DNA of 64,000 bases, taken from Peromyscus leucopus (lineage: Eukaryota; Chordata; Mammalia; Rodentia; Cricetidae). Shown one piece after another: positions 23,885 through 36,357 of this stretch (position 1 is the first letter of the stretch; each line of letters starts with the position of its first letter). Made by a program: the position numbers and the translations under genes. The stretch covers positions 74,719,366-74,783,365 of the forward strand of contig NC_051086.1 in assembly GCF_004664715.2 (NCBI RefSeq), written 5' to 3'. Under the pieces are notes generated by a model that ran no database searches, was not told the DNA's origin, and saw only the letters and a program-made list of their open reading frames with translations.

Positions 23885-24235
23885 TAGGACATTTGGTTTG
23901 CTATGTCACAAACTTGGTGGCCTATAAGCAATAGAAACTTATTTCTCATAGTTTAAAAATCTGGAAGATCATGGTCAAGGTACGGGCAGATTCAGTGTCT
24001 ATTGAGGACCTCCTCTCTTGTTCTAGAAGGTTCTTGCTAACTGCACTTACAGGTAGTGGGAGAGACAATGCAGCTCCAACGGAGTTTTTATGAGGGTGTT
24101 AATCTCATTTCAGGGACTCTGCCTTCACAAGATAATCATATACATAATATCATCACTTGGATTGGTGATTAAATTCTCAATTTATGCCTTACAGGGAAAT
24201 GCAAATGTTCAGACCAAAGCAAGGTCCAAATACTG
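23885..24235 (+). mobile_element. Ancient mammalian interspersed repeat
   Basis: The blocks 'aacttggtggcctataagca', 'aaacttatttctcatagttt', 'gggcagattcagtgtctatt' and 'atgagggtgttaatctcatt' follow a repeat found across eutherians. A second copy lies at 37485-37800. I do not assign a family name. Confidence 0.6.
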
Positions 24236-24281
24236 GACCCTAGCCTCACTGTGGGCAGGGGCTGCCAAGAGTTCTCTCTGG

Positions 24282-24453
24282 TTTTTTCTTGTTGTTTTGT
24301 TTTGGTTTCTGGTTTTTCAAGATAGGGTTTCTCTGTGTAGCCCCGGCTGTCCTGAAACTTGCCCTGTAGACCAGGCTGGCCTCGAACTCAGAGACTCATC
24401 TGCCCCTGCCTCCTGAGTGCTGGGATAAAAGGCATGCACCACCACTGCCAGGC
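24282..24453 (-). mobile_element. B1 SINE, older Mus-like type, minus strand
   Basis: The blocks 'tagggtttctctgtgtagcc', 'ccctgtagaccaggctggcc' and 'gcatgcaccaccactgccag' form a complete B1 in reverse. It has the ancestral left half rather than the form seen at 17419 and 22774. Confidence 0.9.
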
Positions 24454-24459
24454 AAGGCA

Positions 24460-25830
24460 TTCTTTCTGTTCCTGCTCCTATTCTCAGAACAGTTCTTTGA
24501 CATAGACAAACAGCCAATTCTATCCATATTGAGTAGCCCTGAAATGGTTGTATTTTGTTCAAATTTACTCAGTTCATGCATTCTCACAACAATAAATCTT
24601 ACTTAGAAACTTTTTTTAAAAAGTCAAATGCTTTAGAGGAAAGTTACTTTTAGAAAAAAAATCAGATACAGAACACAAAGTGAGCTAAAAGTACAATAAA
24701 ATTTATGTAGTCTTATTATGTAATGTATTCTTCCAGTAATGAACAAAGAAGTAGTCAGAGAATTGCCACAGGGAAATAAATAAAATGAAATGATGTTTGA
24801 ATCGCTACAGAAGACAAAATACATTAATTGTATCATCAACAAAAATGCTTTCTTGTAGAAAGAATGTTTCTATAAACTTGGGAGTATTTTTTTCACCTAC
24901 AAGAGTCTAAAGTAGCTTATACTACATTAATGGATTACTAACCCTGCAGCGCATCAGGTTCTAGAGTGAGGCTAAGTTATGGAGAAGTACATTCTCTCTT
25001 TTGGATAAGCAGATTCCATACCTCATCCCAAGAGTACCTTGGGCCTACCTTCTACTAATATTCTAAAGCAATTATGTATTAATTTGACTAGAGAGACACA
25101 TTCAGAATATATTTCTTTGATGATATAATGCCATAGTAGTAGAGTTGGTTAAAAAATTCATGCATACAACAAATAATTGCTTTTCATCAACTTAATTTTG
25201 TTTCCAACTTAAAGCTTCAATTCAACTAGGTCTTCAGAAAAACAACCCCAAACGCAGAATCAGTTATTACTAGAGTTTCCTTTTTGACATCCAAATTGTT
25301 CCAGAACCCTAATATGCTAACCATTTGTCTCAGAGAATGGGAGGAAAGGTCTGGGGAAAGATTATCAGCATGCTTCTCGGCTGCTAAGACAGCTCACTGT
25401 TTCTGTTGGTCATTTTTCAGCACTCATGTTGCCTGTTGTCTGATTAACTGTATCAATGAAGTGGAAACTGTATGAATGAAGTGGAAATACCTCTCTGGAG
25501 TCTGTGTAGGAGGACTACACAGTTTCCAGAAAAGAGAATAAGGTCATTTGTGCCCCAAATCTAGAACTTCCTTTCATTTTTTGTTGCTGTTATGTGAATT
25601 TTGCTCAGTCTTGCTCTATCTAACCATTTGCCTCCTCATGCCTGCTTCCAAAACCTCCAGTGACTCAGGCTGAGGGAAATTAGAATTTGGGTGACTTGTA
25701 GACTATTTTTAGTTTTCTCTCTGTCACATCCCTCCCCCTGAGGCCTTAGATTAATTCTTTCTGTCCTTGAATTGGAGGAAGGATATGCAACATACCACAA
25801 TGACAAACACAATTATTTTTAAGTAGATTT
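24460..25830. other. Unassigned DNA
   Basis: No gene or confident repeat. A direct repeat of 15 bp (atgaagtggaaac/atacc) lies at 25455-25490. Confidence 0.4.
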
Positions 25831-25972
25831 TGGATGGCTAAAGAGATTACTCAGCAGTTAATATGTACTGCTCTTGCAGAGGAGCCACGTTTGGTTCCCA
25901 GCACCCATATCTATTAACTCTGGCCCCCTGGGATCTCATGCTCTCTCTGGATCCAGAGGACACTGCACTCAT

Positions 25973-26019
<47 letters not shown>

Positions 26020-26045
26020 AAAATAAAATGATTCTTAAAAAAAAA
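25831..26045 (+). mobile_element. B3/B2-type SINE with CA tail
   Basis: The tRNA-like head 'ggctaaagagattactcagc' is followed by 'tggttcccagcacccatatc', 'gggatctcatgctctctctg' and a CA run (25973-26016). A short A-rich end (ctaaaaataaaatg) closes it. Confidence 0.7.
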
Positions 26046-26239
26046 GATGCAGGGCAGATGCTAGTTCCAAGGACTTATTGAAAAATGGAATGTGAAGTTG
26101 CCATGGATCTGTGTACCAGCTGTAGTGATGTGTGACACCTTACCAAAGAATGGTGGTTATAAAGACTATTGCGCAGGAGAATAATACAGGAAACATTCAA
26201 ACACGTATACATTGGCCACAATCTAATTAAATCAAAGTA

Positions 26240-26440
26240 TCTGGAAAGTGGAACTCAGAAAATGAGTATAAATAAAAAAAAATGTCTACGGTGATTCTGA
26301 TTTATAGACATGGTTAAGAACCAGTGTCTTTGAGCTTTGCCAACCAAAGTGCAGTTCCCAGAGTAATGGTTTCATGTCATGAGAGCTTGTCAGAAATGAG
26401 GACTCCGAGGTCCTAGCTCAGACCCTATTTGATTGGTATT
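26240..26440. mobile_element. Possible old hAT/Charlie-type DNA transposon fragments
   Basis: The block 'acggtgattctgatttatag' followed by 'gttaagaaccagtgtctt' resembles one end of MER-type hAT elements. The adjoining 26340-26430 segment (aaagtgcagttcccagagta ... gagagcttgtcagaaatgag) resembles the opposite end. Both are decayed. Confidence 0.4.
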
Positions 26441-26799
26441 GATGAGGGCAACATTAAAAACAAAACAAAACAAAAAAGATATGTATCTACAAAAGCATGT
26501 AGTTCTTTAATCAGAACAACCGAAGAACAGTGGAAGGGGAAGCTGTGCACATGTGGGTCTCATAGGGAGGAAAATGGGGACACTGGGGGCTGGAAGACTC
26601 TACCTGCAGGACAGTTCCTGTGCTGCCTCAAAATGGTAGATACCAGAGGGTGTTGGTATGCTGATCTCATGATCCAAAGCTTCCACAGTTGTTATCAAGT
26701 CAACCCACCTGAGGCTTTTGGGTCATTAATCCTCCAGACATAAACATCTGTAATCTTTATTCCTCTTTTAAGAAGGGTGATTCTGACAGGCAGGTGGAA

Positions 26800-27995
26800 G
26801 ACACCCACAGCCCCGCCCAGTGGATGAGCAAATATATGGTGGAGAAATAGGAGAGTAAGAGAAGTTCGTGTGCTGTGGAGAGAGACAGAACTAAAGAATC
26901 AAAGGCATCGAGGAACAATGTGCGTGGCCTGTGCTGTCACATGGGGCCATGGTGACATGTGGCTCAGGCTGCTGCCAAGGGTCATATCTGGGTCCATAGT
27001 CCTGTCACAGCCAGGGTCTGTGTTGATGTCCATGGCCTGTGTTGCCACAAAAGGCCTCACAGATGCCTGAGGTCTGGGATATGTTGGTGTCTAATGGCCA
27101 TGCAGCTGCCAGGGCCATTTAGATCTGAGTGGCCTGTGCTGCCACCCAGGACCATGGTGTTGTTCAACCTGAGCTGCCAAGGGTCATGTCTGGGTCCATG
27201 GCCCTACTTCAGCCAGGGTCTGAGTGTCCATAGCCCATATTACCATGGGGGTTGAGCAGTGGGGGAATATTCGAACCATGGGTGTTGAAATTCAAAGGCC
27301 ATGGTGAGTCAGCCTTGCCAGTCACTGGCCCTGGAAGAGCTGGACCCGTCCCTCATGGGAGAGCTTCCCCTCACCCCACACTCAGAGAACTAGCCCCACC
27401 ACTCACCACAGGTGTAGGAGAACTGACCCCAATAGCATGGGTGGAAGAGAGCTGGCTCTACCCCTCACCTGAGGGGAGCTGTTCCAATAGAGACCTGGAC
27501 TGACCAACTCAGCTATCACTCAGGCCCACATCCAGTGCTTTGAGTTGGCCCACCCCCACATCTACCCCATCTATGGCCTGCTAGAGCATGTGAAGAAACT
27601 GTTCTTGGTAACCATAGCCACAAGATCTCTGTGACTCAGGGCAACATCAGGCTATCCAAGAGGAGTTTTGGTGAGGTATCCAGTATTGATGGTGTACCAG
27701 ACAACCAGAGGCCTTGAACCAGACCAACAACGCATTACAATGAATATTTACAAATAAAGCTGTTGGGACAAAGGGGTATAATGCATGACACATCACAGCT
27801 CCCAGTGCCACTAAGACGAATGAAGAGGTGATGGAGAGGCAGGAAAGACAGAGGAGAGAAGTGTCTTTTTTAAAATTATTATTTTTTAAAATTTTCTTTT
27901 GGTTGAGGACCACAAGGGTGGATATGGAGCAACTGGGAAATAAGTAGGGTTGGGGTGCATGATGTGAAATCCCCAAAGAATCAATAAAAATTATG
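26800..27995 (+). mobile_element. Retroposon-like element with ~200-218-bp units, plus strand (second copy)
   Basis: At 26930-27240 about 1.5 tandem units show 'cagccagggtctgtgttgat', 'gtccatggcctgtgttgcca' and 'gggtcatgtctgggtccatg'. The repeated 'gggtcat' is spaced about 202 bp. A GC-rich part follows (27300-27500), then a non-repetitive part with 'cccacatctaccccatctat'. The terminus is 'catgatgtgaaatccccaaa' and 'gaatcaataaaaattatg', carrying an AATAAA. The reverse-complement copy is at 16990-19696. The minus-strand frame of 128 codons (27647-28033) matches no family I know. Confidence 0.7.
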
Positions 27996-28235
27996 TGGAA
28001 AATGGGGGTAGAGTGATTCTTAGGTACATTCAAAGTTGAGTAAATGATGGTGAAGGGCCATATCTTTCCTTGTCATTGATTTATGAGCATGTGTCAGTGT
28101 GAACTCCAAATGAAAAGATGAAAGAATACATGCACTCTTGGGTGGTTAGAGACATTCCACGGCACAAAATATCTAGATTTAGTCAAGCTTTATTGGATTT
28201 TCTTGGACCACACATTTCTCCTTACATTTGCTATA

Positions 28236-28598
28236 TCTTATTTGTTTGAGTGTGTATGTGCTTCTGTGGTGTGTGTATGCATATATTTGCATGTGTGTGT
28301 TAGGAGGAGATGAGGGAGTATTCTTGGACATTTTAGGGGTATACAGGAAACTAGAGGGTGACATCAGAATATCTTCCTCTATTAGTCTCATTCCTTTGAC
28401 ACAGCGTCCCTCACTAAGTCTGAAGCTCACCATGTTGGCTAGACCAGGTGCCCAGCGATCCATTGAGATCCTTCAGGTTCTGGCCCCAACCCTGGGATTG
28501 TAGGCATGCACTATCATTCTTGACTTTTCTGTGGGTATCAGGATCTGAACTCTGGTCCTCGTGCTTGCAAAACACACTGAGCCATCTCCCAAGCCCCT
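28236..28598 (-). mobile_element. B4-type SINE, minus strand
   Basis: A TG-rich tail (28245-28300) is followed by 'agcgtccctcactaagtctg', 'ccctgggattgtaggcatgc' and 'actgagccatctcccaagcc'. This is a B4-type composite in reverse. Frames over it on both strands are by-products. Confidence 0.65.
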
Positions 28599-28599
28599 C

Positions 28600-29095
28600 A
28601 CTGAGGATCTCGAGCTGCAACCATCCAGGTGTGAGCTTCGAGGAATCAGCAATATCAGCATCTGCAACCCTAGTCCTGGCATAAGAAAGCTGCAGTATCT
28701 CAGCTGGCATAGCCATCATGGAATCTCAGTGTTTTTTTCACACCCTCAGTACTTTACAGTATACATCACTCTTTATTCACCATCACATCAAGTCTTAACT
28801 TATGGCTTTATGAATGAAATTGAGGTTTTGAATCTATTGAGATAACTTCTTTTGGAAACAATAGTAGGCATCAACACAAGATTTCTGCCATGACTCTAAT
28901 CCTAATTTCAGGTCAATTATTATTCCACTTTTCTTGGGTGTTTTGGTATTGAATAATTTCAATTGATGCATCGTGGTTGTACTTTTCCCTTTTAATGAAG
29001 TGAAAGCATCTGAGGTACAGAAAATAATCTCAGGCTGCAGAGACCACAGAAAATAAGATAACTAATGAAGGATTATTTGATAAAAAAAAAATTGA
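28600..29095. other. Unassigned DNA
   Basis: No gene or clear repeat. Confidence 0.4.
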
Positions 29096-29300
29096 AAATT
29101 AAAGTGGTAGTGTATGACTTTAGTCCTAGCCCTTGAGCATCAGAGACAGGGCAGATCTCTGGAAGTTTGAGTCCAGCTTAGTCTACAGAGAATTCCAAGC
29201 CAGCCAGGGCTACACAGTGAGACATTGTCTCAAAATCAAAAACATCAAATAGATTAATAAACAACAACAACAAAAACCCAAAAGCAACAACAAGAAAAAA
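29096..29300 (+). mobile_element. B1 SINE with A-rich tail
   Basis: The blocks 'agtggtagtgtatgacttta', 'gtttgagtccagcttagtct', 'agccagccagggctacacag' and 'gagacattgtctcaaaatc' form a plus-strand B1. A tail of AAC/AAAC repeats runs to about 29300. Confidence 0.8.
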
Positions 29301-29304
29301 CAAC

Positions 29305-31200
29305 CTTTCAATTCATCTTTCTGGACAAGACAGATATTTCTTCTTTGTCTTGTTTTTAAGAGGGTGGGACGTTTGACAGGGAAAGGGTTATTAGGAAAAT
29401 AGGAGGCAATCATATAAAATAAACAGAATTTAAAACCCGGATGTGTCTTAAAACTGGAGTAGCCATCCTGACACCTTAGAAAGAACTAAGAATATTTCAC
29501 ACAGAATATTAAACAATGCCAATTGATGCTACAGAGCAACACTACCAAGGCGTACTGGGCAGTCAGAAGACAAACACAGAAGTGCTGTTCCCAACCGTGT
29601 CACACAGGCACTCACAAAAGCAAAGTTTCCTCAGGTAAAAGTTTTAACTGTGTTTATCTTCCTGAGTGGGAAACAGACAGAGAAATGTGTTACCAGATTG
29701 GATGTCCTTAGAACACCGTTTGTTAAACTGCTTCATACAGATTATTAACCTTAGGGCACAGCCTTATGCTTTTTCTATACAAAGCAGTGGATGATCAAGC
29801 CTTTCTCTTCCCCCAGTTGATTTACTTCAGTTATAGACCCCTTTCCTTTTAAACTCACTGCCTTTGACAACTTTATATATCACTTGATTATTAAGCTAGC
29901 TCAGAGAATGCAGCAAAAAGCTATGGGTCCCTGTGTCATTTGTTAATTTCTACTGTGCAGCCTGAGCAAATTTAAATCCTCTCCTGAGGAGTCCTCTTGG
30001 TTCTCAGTGTCACCTAGATAATTTAATGAGAATATAAAGAAGTATAAAACCTTTTAGGTTTTCAGAACACAAGCATGTCAGGAGATGACACACAGTCCCA
30101 AAGTGCCTTAAATCACCTACCTGCTTAGCTTTGTAAAATGCACTCTGCTTTTACATTCACCAAAATGTTGACAATATCACAAAGGAATGTGAATATTTAG
30201 AATCCTGTTTTCGCGCCAGGAAGCCTACCATAGCACGGGGGGGGGGGGTAACTCCATATATATATATATACACCTTTAAGTTGGGTATGCCTTGGGTATT
30301 ACACATTCTGCTTTTGATTTATTGTCATGAGAGGCAAGTATTTTCACTGGCTTTCCTATATGTTAAAGGTTTATTCATTTCAAATACACAAACAGTTCAT
30401 GAAGCCTTATGAATATGCATATCCTATCTTATGTGGTATAGCATTATTAATCATCTTTTCCTCGGAGTAATAGACTAAATAAAATGAGATTTATCAGGAA
30501 TAATGGATTAGAAAGTCCTGGACTTACAAAAAGCAATGTCTGTCTTTCTGGATTGTTTTAGGAAATGACCAGAGCAAAGGTCATTTCTCTAACATTTGGT
30601 ATGGCAGGTGTTATTATTCATCCTTTTCCCACTAATATCTGTTGTTCTGTGTAAATAACAAAACTAAAGCTATAAAATGGACAAATAATTAAGCCTAGAA
30701 GAAAAAATGCACACTGAAAGTATGGTATTATTTATACATATGCTTATATTATCTAAAGTATCCAACTGTCTTTTAAAGGAGCTATATTTGCTGTAAAATC
30801 AATGTGCATATGTATATGAGATACACATCTGTAACTAAAAATTTTATTTTTATAGTTGTGAAGGGTATCTGTCCTAATACCTATAATTATAGCATGGAAC
30901 CTTTCCTTAGGATTAAAGATGCAAGAACATCTAGCAAAAAGGATGAAATTTGTTTTTCTTTTGTACCTGGTCAGCTATTCAGAGTTGAAGGAGTAAATGT
31001 GATTTTCATTATTTTGATTACTATTAGTCTTATACATTATTGCCCATTGTATCAATGGCATTGTAGACATATATTGTACTTTGGTGTTCAGGAGAACAAG
31101 AAATATTTTCATTAAAACTCATATTCATAACCTTACTTGTTACCTTCTCAAAAACTACCGGTTTATCAGCTTTTGTCCTGTTGTAAGGCAATGTGGTCAT
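29305..31200. other. Unassigned DNA
   Basis: About 1.9 kb with no gene or confident repeat. A run of 12 G at 30237-30248 lies 9 bp before a short (TA)n tract. The 103-codon frame at 30804-31115 is AT-driven and has no known similarity. Confidence 0.45.
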
Positions 31201-31201
31201 G

Positions 31202-31244
<43 letters not shown>
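31202..31244. repeat. (TTTA)n microsatellite
   Basis: About ten perfect tetranucleotide units, with no obvious SINE body beside it. Confidence 0.96.
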
Positions 31245-31245
<1 letters not shown>

Positions 31246-31555
31246 ATCTAATGCCAGTGTTCATCAACTACTACTCATTAATTGGCCCAAAGTGGATGGC
31301 TCACAGCATTTGTCATTGCAGTGAGAGTTTCCTAACTGCAGTTGTTTGGCCCTTCCACTTATTTTGAACAGGCAAAGGAAATTCTCCCAGTATAAAAACT
31401 TTCTTCCTTCAATAACTAATAAGAAGTCTAAAGCAGAATTGCTGCCTGAAGACTTCACAAGGCTGAAACTCTTAGGATTCTTCAAAGAGTATCATAAATA
31501 GAACCATCTGAATTTTGTTTAGTTAACTAGGGAAGTAAGGACACTTTGGGGATAA

Positions 31556-31606
<51 letters not shown>

Positions 31607-33220
31607 TTCTTTGACTTTCTTCCTTCCTCTCTCTTTCAATCCTTCTTTGTAAATTTCTCAAGAAATTATCAGAGGATTTACACCTAAGAAGTTATTTCTT
31701 AATATAAGTCTTTAAGAATTTTTTTAACCCTCTGGAATCCTCACCTGTTCTAGGACATAAGCAATTAGATTGGACAAGTAGCTAGCATTTTTAGAAAATT
31801 TCTATAAACTGTCTATCACAGAATGTTTTAAACCTGTGGTGATTCTCTATTTCATCTTCTTGGAACCCTGGGTTTGAGGAGGGGGATTTATAGCTTTGGT
31901 GACTGTATTTAAAATACAAAATGGAAACATACCAGGTAATGTGTTAAGATAACACTTTGGATCTTGGGGAGGGAGCAATGTCACTGATGAGGGAAAAAAA
32001 AAGTTTTCAACACTTAGGAGGTTGTTATTAAACATATAAGATAGAACAACAGTAGAATTGTTCCTTAAAGGGTCATTAAAGGCAACTTGATCCTTAATTC
32101 TGTGGCTTGAAACAGATACATTACAGGGATTAGGAATTAGATTATTAAACCATTTACTTAAGGGGAAAGCTACCAAATGTGTTTTCATTTTGTATTGGTA
32201 CATCTAATGGTACATCTAAACTGTAGACTCTTCAAAATCTTAAGTTTGCTCATAAAAGTTTGTGAATTAGTAGAAGAAATACCACATGAATTGAGGCTGA
32301 GAAGTCTTTTATAAAACATCTCACTGAAGTTTTCAAGAATCAACCAACATCTCCAAGAAAGCCTCTGTCTGGTTTTGCTAAATTGTTATATTCTTTAAGA
32401 ACTGCCTTTAATTTTGTTTAAATACAACTTGGCATTTAAATAAAGGTTTCTGAAATATCTAGGTATTTAGACTAGTATAGTTTTCTACAATAAAGAAACT
32501 TCTGGAATATAGAATATACTCATTTTCCAGAAGTCATCCTGTCTAACCTAAATTCCTAGTCTCTGTGTTCCTGTAGCACCCTACAGAATCTGCCACTGGA
32601 CCTCATTCTATTCTTTCCTTTTGTATTAAACTTCTGGATTGTCTTCTGTCCTATCATACTACCAACTATTTAGAGAAGATCGTTTGATACTAGTTTTATG
32701 TCCTTTTGGCTTTTCATACTTCCTATGATTATGGAGAAATCACTGTTCTTTTGAAAGTGAGAGTATAAATGGCTGAGTGATAATTCCAGCATCCCTCAGA
32801 ACACAGAATGAGGATGCCCATGAGCACTGAGCCTGTTGATCTCTTCCTCCTGACTCCTTGACTAGGATGTTTGACAACTCCTGCGAGACATAGCAGACTG
32901 TACTAAGAATCAAATTCGCATTTCTGCTTGTTTTTGTTTCTTTGTTTGTTCTTGGATTTTTTTTTTTGTTGTTGTTGCTTTGTTTTTTTTTTTTTTGTTT
33001 TTTTTTCTTCTCCTATTCTCCCAGTCAGCTTGCTCATTTACTCTCTGGTCCACTCCGTTCATTTAATCTCTTGTAAGCCTATTGGCAAGAATTGCAGAAA
33101 GACATGAAAACTCACCATCTGCATCCAAGCGAATAATGAAACAATATCTGCTTTGGCAGGAAAGCTAAAAGTGTTGAAGAACTTAAAAAAAGCAGTCACA
33201 TCTAAAAATAGCAAGAGAGT
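31245..33220. other. Unassigned DNA with a CA tract and a T/G-rich tract
   Basis: A CA run lies at 31559-31602. A tract made almost only of T and G lies at 32936-33008. A doubled 'ggtacatctaa' lies at 32198-32220. No gene is recognised; the 118-codon minus frame at 31847-32203 has no known similarity. Confidence 0.45.
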
Positions 33221-33445
33221 TTATTAACTGACCTAAGTTAATGACCCTTGGGGATGTCATGTACCCTTGGGTGTCTAACAAAACCTTTGGTTATTATGCT
33301 AAATATTATGGAGAAAGAAGGAAAAAAGTAACCTCAAAGTTGGATGGGAAAGGATGAGAAGGTTAAGAGATTAGGAGGGGGAAGAGTTGAGAGAGGGGTT
33401 TGGATGTGTTCAAATATTTGAAAAATAAATAAAACTTAAAACTGT
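33220..33445 (+). mobile_element. Possible L1 3' end fragment
   Basis: A purine-rich stretch (ggaaaggatgagaaggttaa ... ggagggggaagagttgagag) leads to 'caaatatttgaaaaataaat' and an A-rich end, the usual layout of old Lx 3' ends. Confidence 0.45.
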
Positions 33446-34265
33446 TATATAATATCTTACTTTGGGAAACTCACACGGATTTTGTGATTTTATCGATTTT
33501 AGGAATCAAATTTAAGTGGCTGACATGGATTATTGTGATTTGCCTGAAACAGAACATTGCTTATCACCTGGCTTATGTCTACACCATATAGTATATCCTT
33601 TAACTTAATGTCACGATGCTGTCAGTTCCTATGTGTTGTATAATCCTGGTACACGTAAGAACCCTTACTAGTCTCAGAACCTAGCTTTCTTGAATGCTCA
33701 TTCTTATACCTAAAAAAAAAAAGAAAAAAGAAAAAGAAAAAAAAGGAAAAAGAAAAACGAAACTCCACCTCCACAGTCCTGTTATAGCGCTGTGCAGACT
33801 CCTAAAGGGTGGGCTGTGAATCTATTTTGCACGAACTGAGACAGTTTTGGTTGGGTTGTCCTAATCAGAGTCATGAACACCCACATGAAGAATCAGTCAC
33901 GAAAATCTGCCTGCCCCCTGTGTGCTTCCTCCCTCACATATGGCTCCTTTCTTAGAGCCCTCCCATCCTACAGAAAACATATAACCTCTCACTTGTCCTA
34001 AATTTGTGTTCACATTTACTTAATGACACATAATTTTAAATTACAAATACACAGACCTGAAGGCTGCCCTTCTCATGTGGTGTGAGATTATAGACATATT
34101 CTCAGCCTTTGCTTTTCTCATTCACAATATATCATAGACATTCCTTCAAATCCACAGGTAAAATTCTACTTATTTCTTACAATTGATGTCAGTGTTTTAT
34201 GGAATGGAGACTCTATCTCCACCATGTATGATGACCCTTCAACCAATAAAATTCCTGTGCAGGGC
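33446..34265. other. Unassigned DNA
   Basis: No gene is recognised. An A-rich GAAAA-type tract lies at 33712-33760. Confidence 0.4.
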
Positions 34266-34476
34266 TGAGGTCTCAGTCAGTAAAAGGATCACCCCATAAA
34301 AAGGAAGTTTCAAATTCAATCTTCTAGAACCCATATAAAAAGTTGGGTAGGTACAATTGGAGGTGCCTATAACCTCAGGCTGGGGAGGTCCCTACAAGTG
34401 ATCCCAAGGGCTTGCTGGACATCTAGATTAGTCAAACTGAATATGAGTTCTAGGTTCAATGAGAGACATCACCAAA

Positions 34477-34519
<43 letters not shown>

Positions 34520-34520
34520 A
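34266..34520 (+). mobile_element. B4-type SINE with (AAAT)n tail
   Basis: The blocks 'agggctgaggtctcagtcag', 'tctagaacccatataaaaag', 'ggaggtgcctataacctcag' and 'ttcaatgagagacatcacc' lead into about 12 AAAT units (34473-34520). Confidence 0.65.
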
Positions 34521-34555
34521 AATAAAAGCTAGAAATCAGTTGAAGAAGGTACTTA

Positions 34556-34829
34556 AGGGTGGTGGAGAGATGGCCCGGTAGTTATGAGTAATTGTTGCTT
34601 TTCTAGAGGACTTGAGTTCAGATCTCAGTATCTACATTTAGAGGAACACAACAGCTTGTTACTCCAACTCTAGGGGTTTTTCAGCATCTCTTCTGGCCTC
34701 CTGAGGCTTCTGCACATATGTGATATGTACATACACAGAAATAGGCAAAAAAACAAATTGAGAAAAGAGATGAGTCCCAATGTTGACCTTAGCCTCCATG
34801 ACGTATATGAGCCAGCATGTGTATACACA

Positions 34830-34909
<80 letters not shown>

Positions 34910-34910
34910 A
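34556..34910 (+). mobile_element. B3-type SINE with (CA)n(GA)n tail
   Basis: The head 'ggtggagagatggcccggta' is followed by 'tctagaggacttgagttcag' and 'ctcttctggcctcctgaggc'. After a diverged tail comes a compound tract of about 12 CA units (34824-34847) and about 30 GA units (34848-34907). Confidence 0.65.
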
Positions 34911-34914
34911 TATG

Positions 34915-35220
34915 CACACATATTTGATAGATTAATTTTGCTTTGTAGCTACAGTCCTGGTAGGTAGTGGTTCAAATGCTATATTGATTTTTAATTTTTA
35001 TGGACTGTTAGATCATGAAAACTCTGTAAACAACTCTAATTTTATCTTGTCCTTTAAAGACATTTCCTACTTGTATTCTTTCTAATAGTACATGCTATTA
35101 TCTCCTTTTAAGGTGCAGTTGTTTTATGGTTAGTAAAATGGCAAATCAGTGTTTCTTTAATTTCTATTTCCCTAATTACCAGTAAGTTTGAGCACATTTC
35201 TTTCTAATTTTTTAACACTT
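34915..35220 (-). mobile_element. Possible ancient L1 ORF2 remnant, minus strand
   Basis: The block 'tttctatttccctaattacc' followed by 'agtaagtttgagcacatttc' resembles the reverse complement of the old L1 ORF2 3' region. The rest is too decayed to follow. Confidence 0.4.
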
Positions 35221-35223
35221 ACG

Positions 35224-35225
<2 letters not shown>

Positions 35226-35273
<48 letters not shown>

Positions 35274-35385
35274 CAGTTCATCAGTTCTCTTCGTTTGCCA
35301 CATGGATCCCAGAACACATGGATCCCAGAAACCCACTGAAGTCTTGAGGCTTGGCAGAATGTACCTTTACCCACTGAGCCATAGT
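35226..35385 (-). mobile_element. SINE fragment (B3/B4-type) with (GT)n, minus strand
   Basis: A GT run (35226-35270) is followed by 'gccacatggatcccagaaca' and 'tacctttacccactgagcca', the complement of a tRNA-like SINE head. The 17-bp string cacatggatcccagaac is partly doubled at 35300-35330. Confidence 0.55.
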
Positions 35386-35636
35386 CTGAGTGCCAAGAAT
35401 ATATTTCTTGATCTTTACTTTTTCTCTTCTTCTCTTATTGGATTTCTGTGTATTTCCTGCCAATATTTAAAAGATTTTCAATTTTAAATGAAAAATATAA
35501 ATTTCAAAAGTGTTCAGTTTTCAAAACACATTTACATGGAGCTCATTCACAGTATTTTTTCTGCCCTTTTTATTTGCAAATAGATTTTCATGTAATGGAA
35601 TTAAATACTACTTAAAAAGTTTTTCTTAATGAGGTC

Positions 35637-35877
35637 TCTGTGTGTGAGGGGAGTGATTAGGTGCTTGTGTGCATGGTGCTGTGATTATGTATTTGTAGGT
35701 GCCAGAGGCCAGCCTTGGATGATGTTCCTTAGGCACTGTCCACCTTGATGATATGAGACAAGGTCTCTCACAGGTTCTACAACACTTAGCCCTTTTTATA
35801 AGGATTCTAGGGATCAAACTCAGGTTCTTATGCTTGCCTGGTAAGAACTCTAACCAAGCTATTTTCCAGCTCTAGGC
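35637..35877 (-). mobile_element. B4-type SINE, minus strand
   Basis: TG-rich start, then 'gtaggtgccagaggccagcc', 'gagacaaggtctctcacagg', 'ggatcaaactcaggttctta' and 'agctattttccagctct'. It is a diverged composite SINE in reverse. Confidence 0.55.
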
Positions 35878-35879
35878 TT

Positions 35880-36322
35880 AAATTTTAAGCCCAAATACAA
35901 AGTTGGCAAATTCATAAGAAATTGTGTTGTCTTAAACCACCTAGTTTCAGGCTCTGTGTTTAGATAATAAAGGAATAGTTTACATCTATACTGTTCGTGA
36001 TTTGTTGTTTAAGAATTATTAGTCAAATATAAATTCAGTATAGAATATGGGAAGTTTTTATTGCTTGAAATTTCCTTTCTTTATTTTATAGGCAATAAAT
36101 ATTTTTCCTACCCATTATTTTAAAGTTTCTGTTACAAACTTATTTTACTTGATCTATAGTTCCTTCCACCATATGGAGCTTGGAAATAATCTATAAGTAT
36201 AATATCTCTTATGTTTTGCTTATATACGTCAGCTTCCAATTTTTCTTATGAAGATTCCTATCACTTCACCACAAAACTGCTGGACTTCTTTCCTAAGTTG
36301 ACTTTGTCTTTTACATTTGAAT

Positions 36323-36357
<35 letters not shown>

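Noticed and set aside
27647..28033. 128-codon minus-strand frame, hydrophobic
   Set aside because: It is antisense to the 3' part of the retroposon copy at 26.8-28.0 kb. No homology recognised, and the matching stretch at 17 kb is not open over its length.
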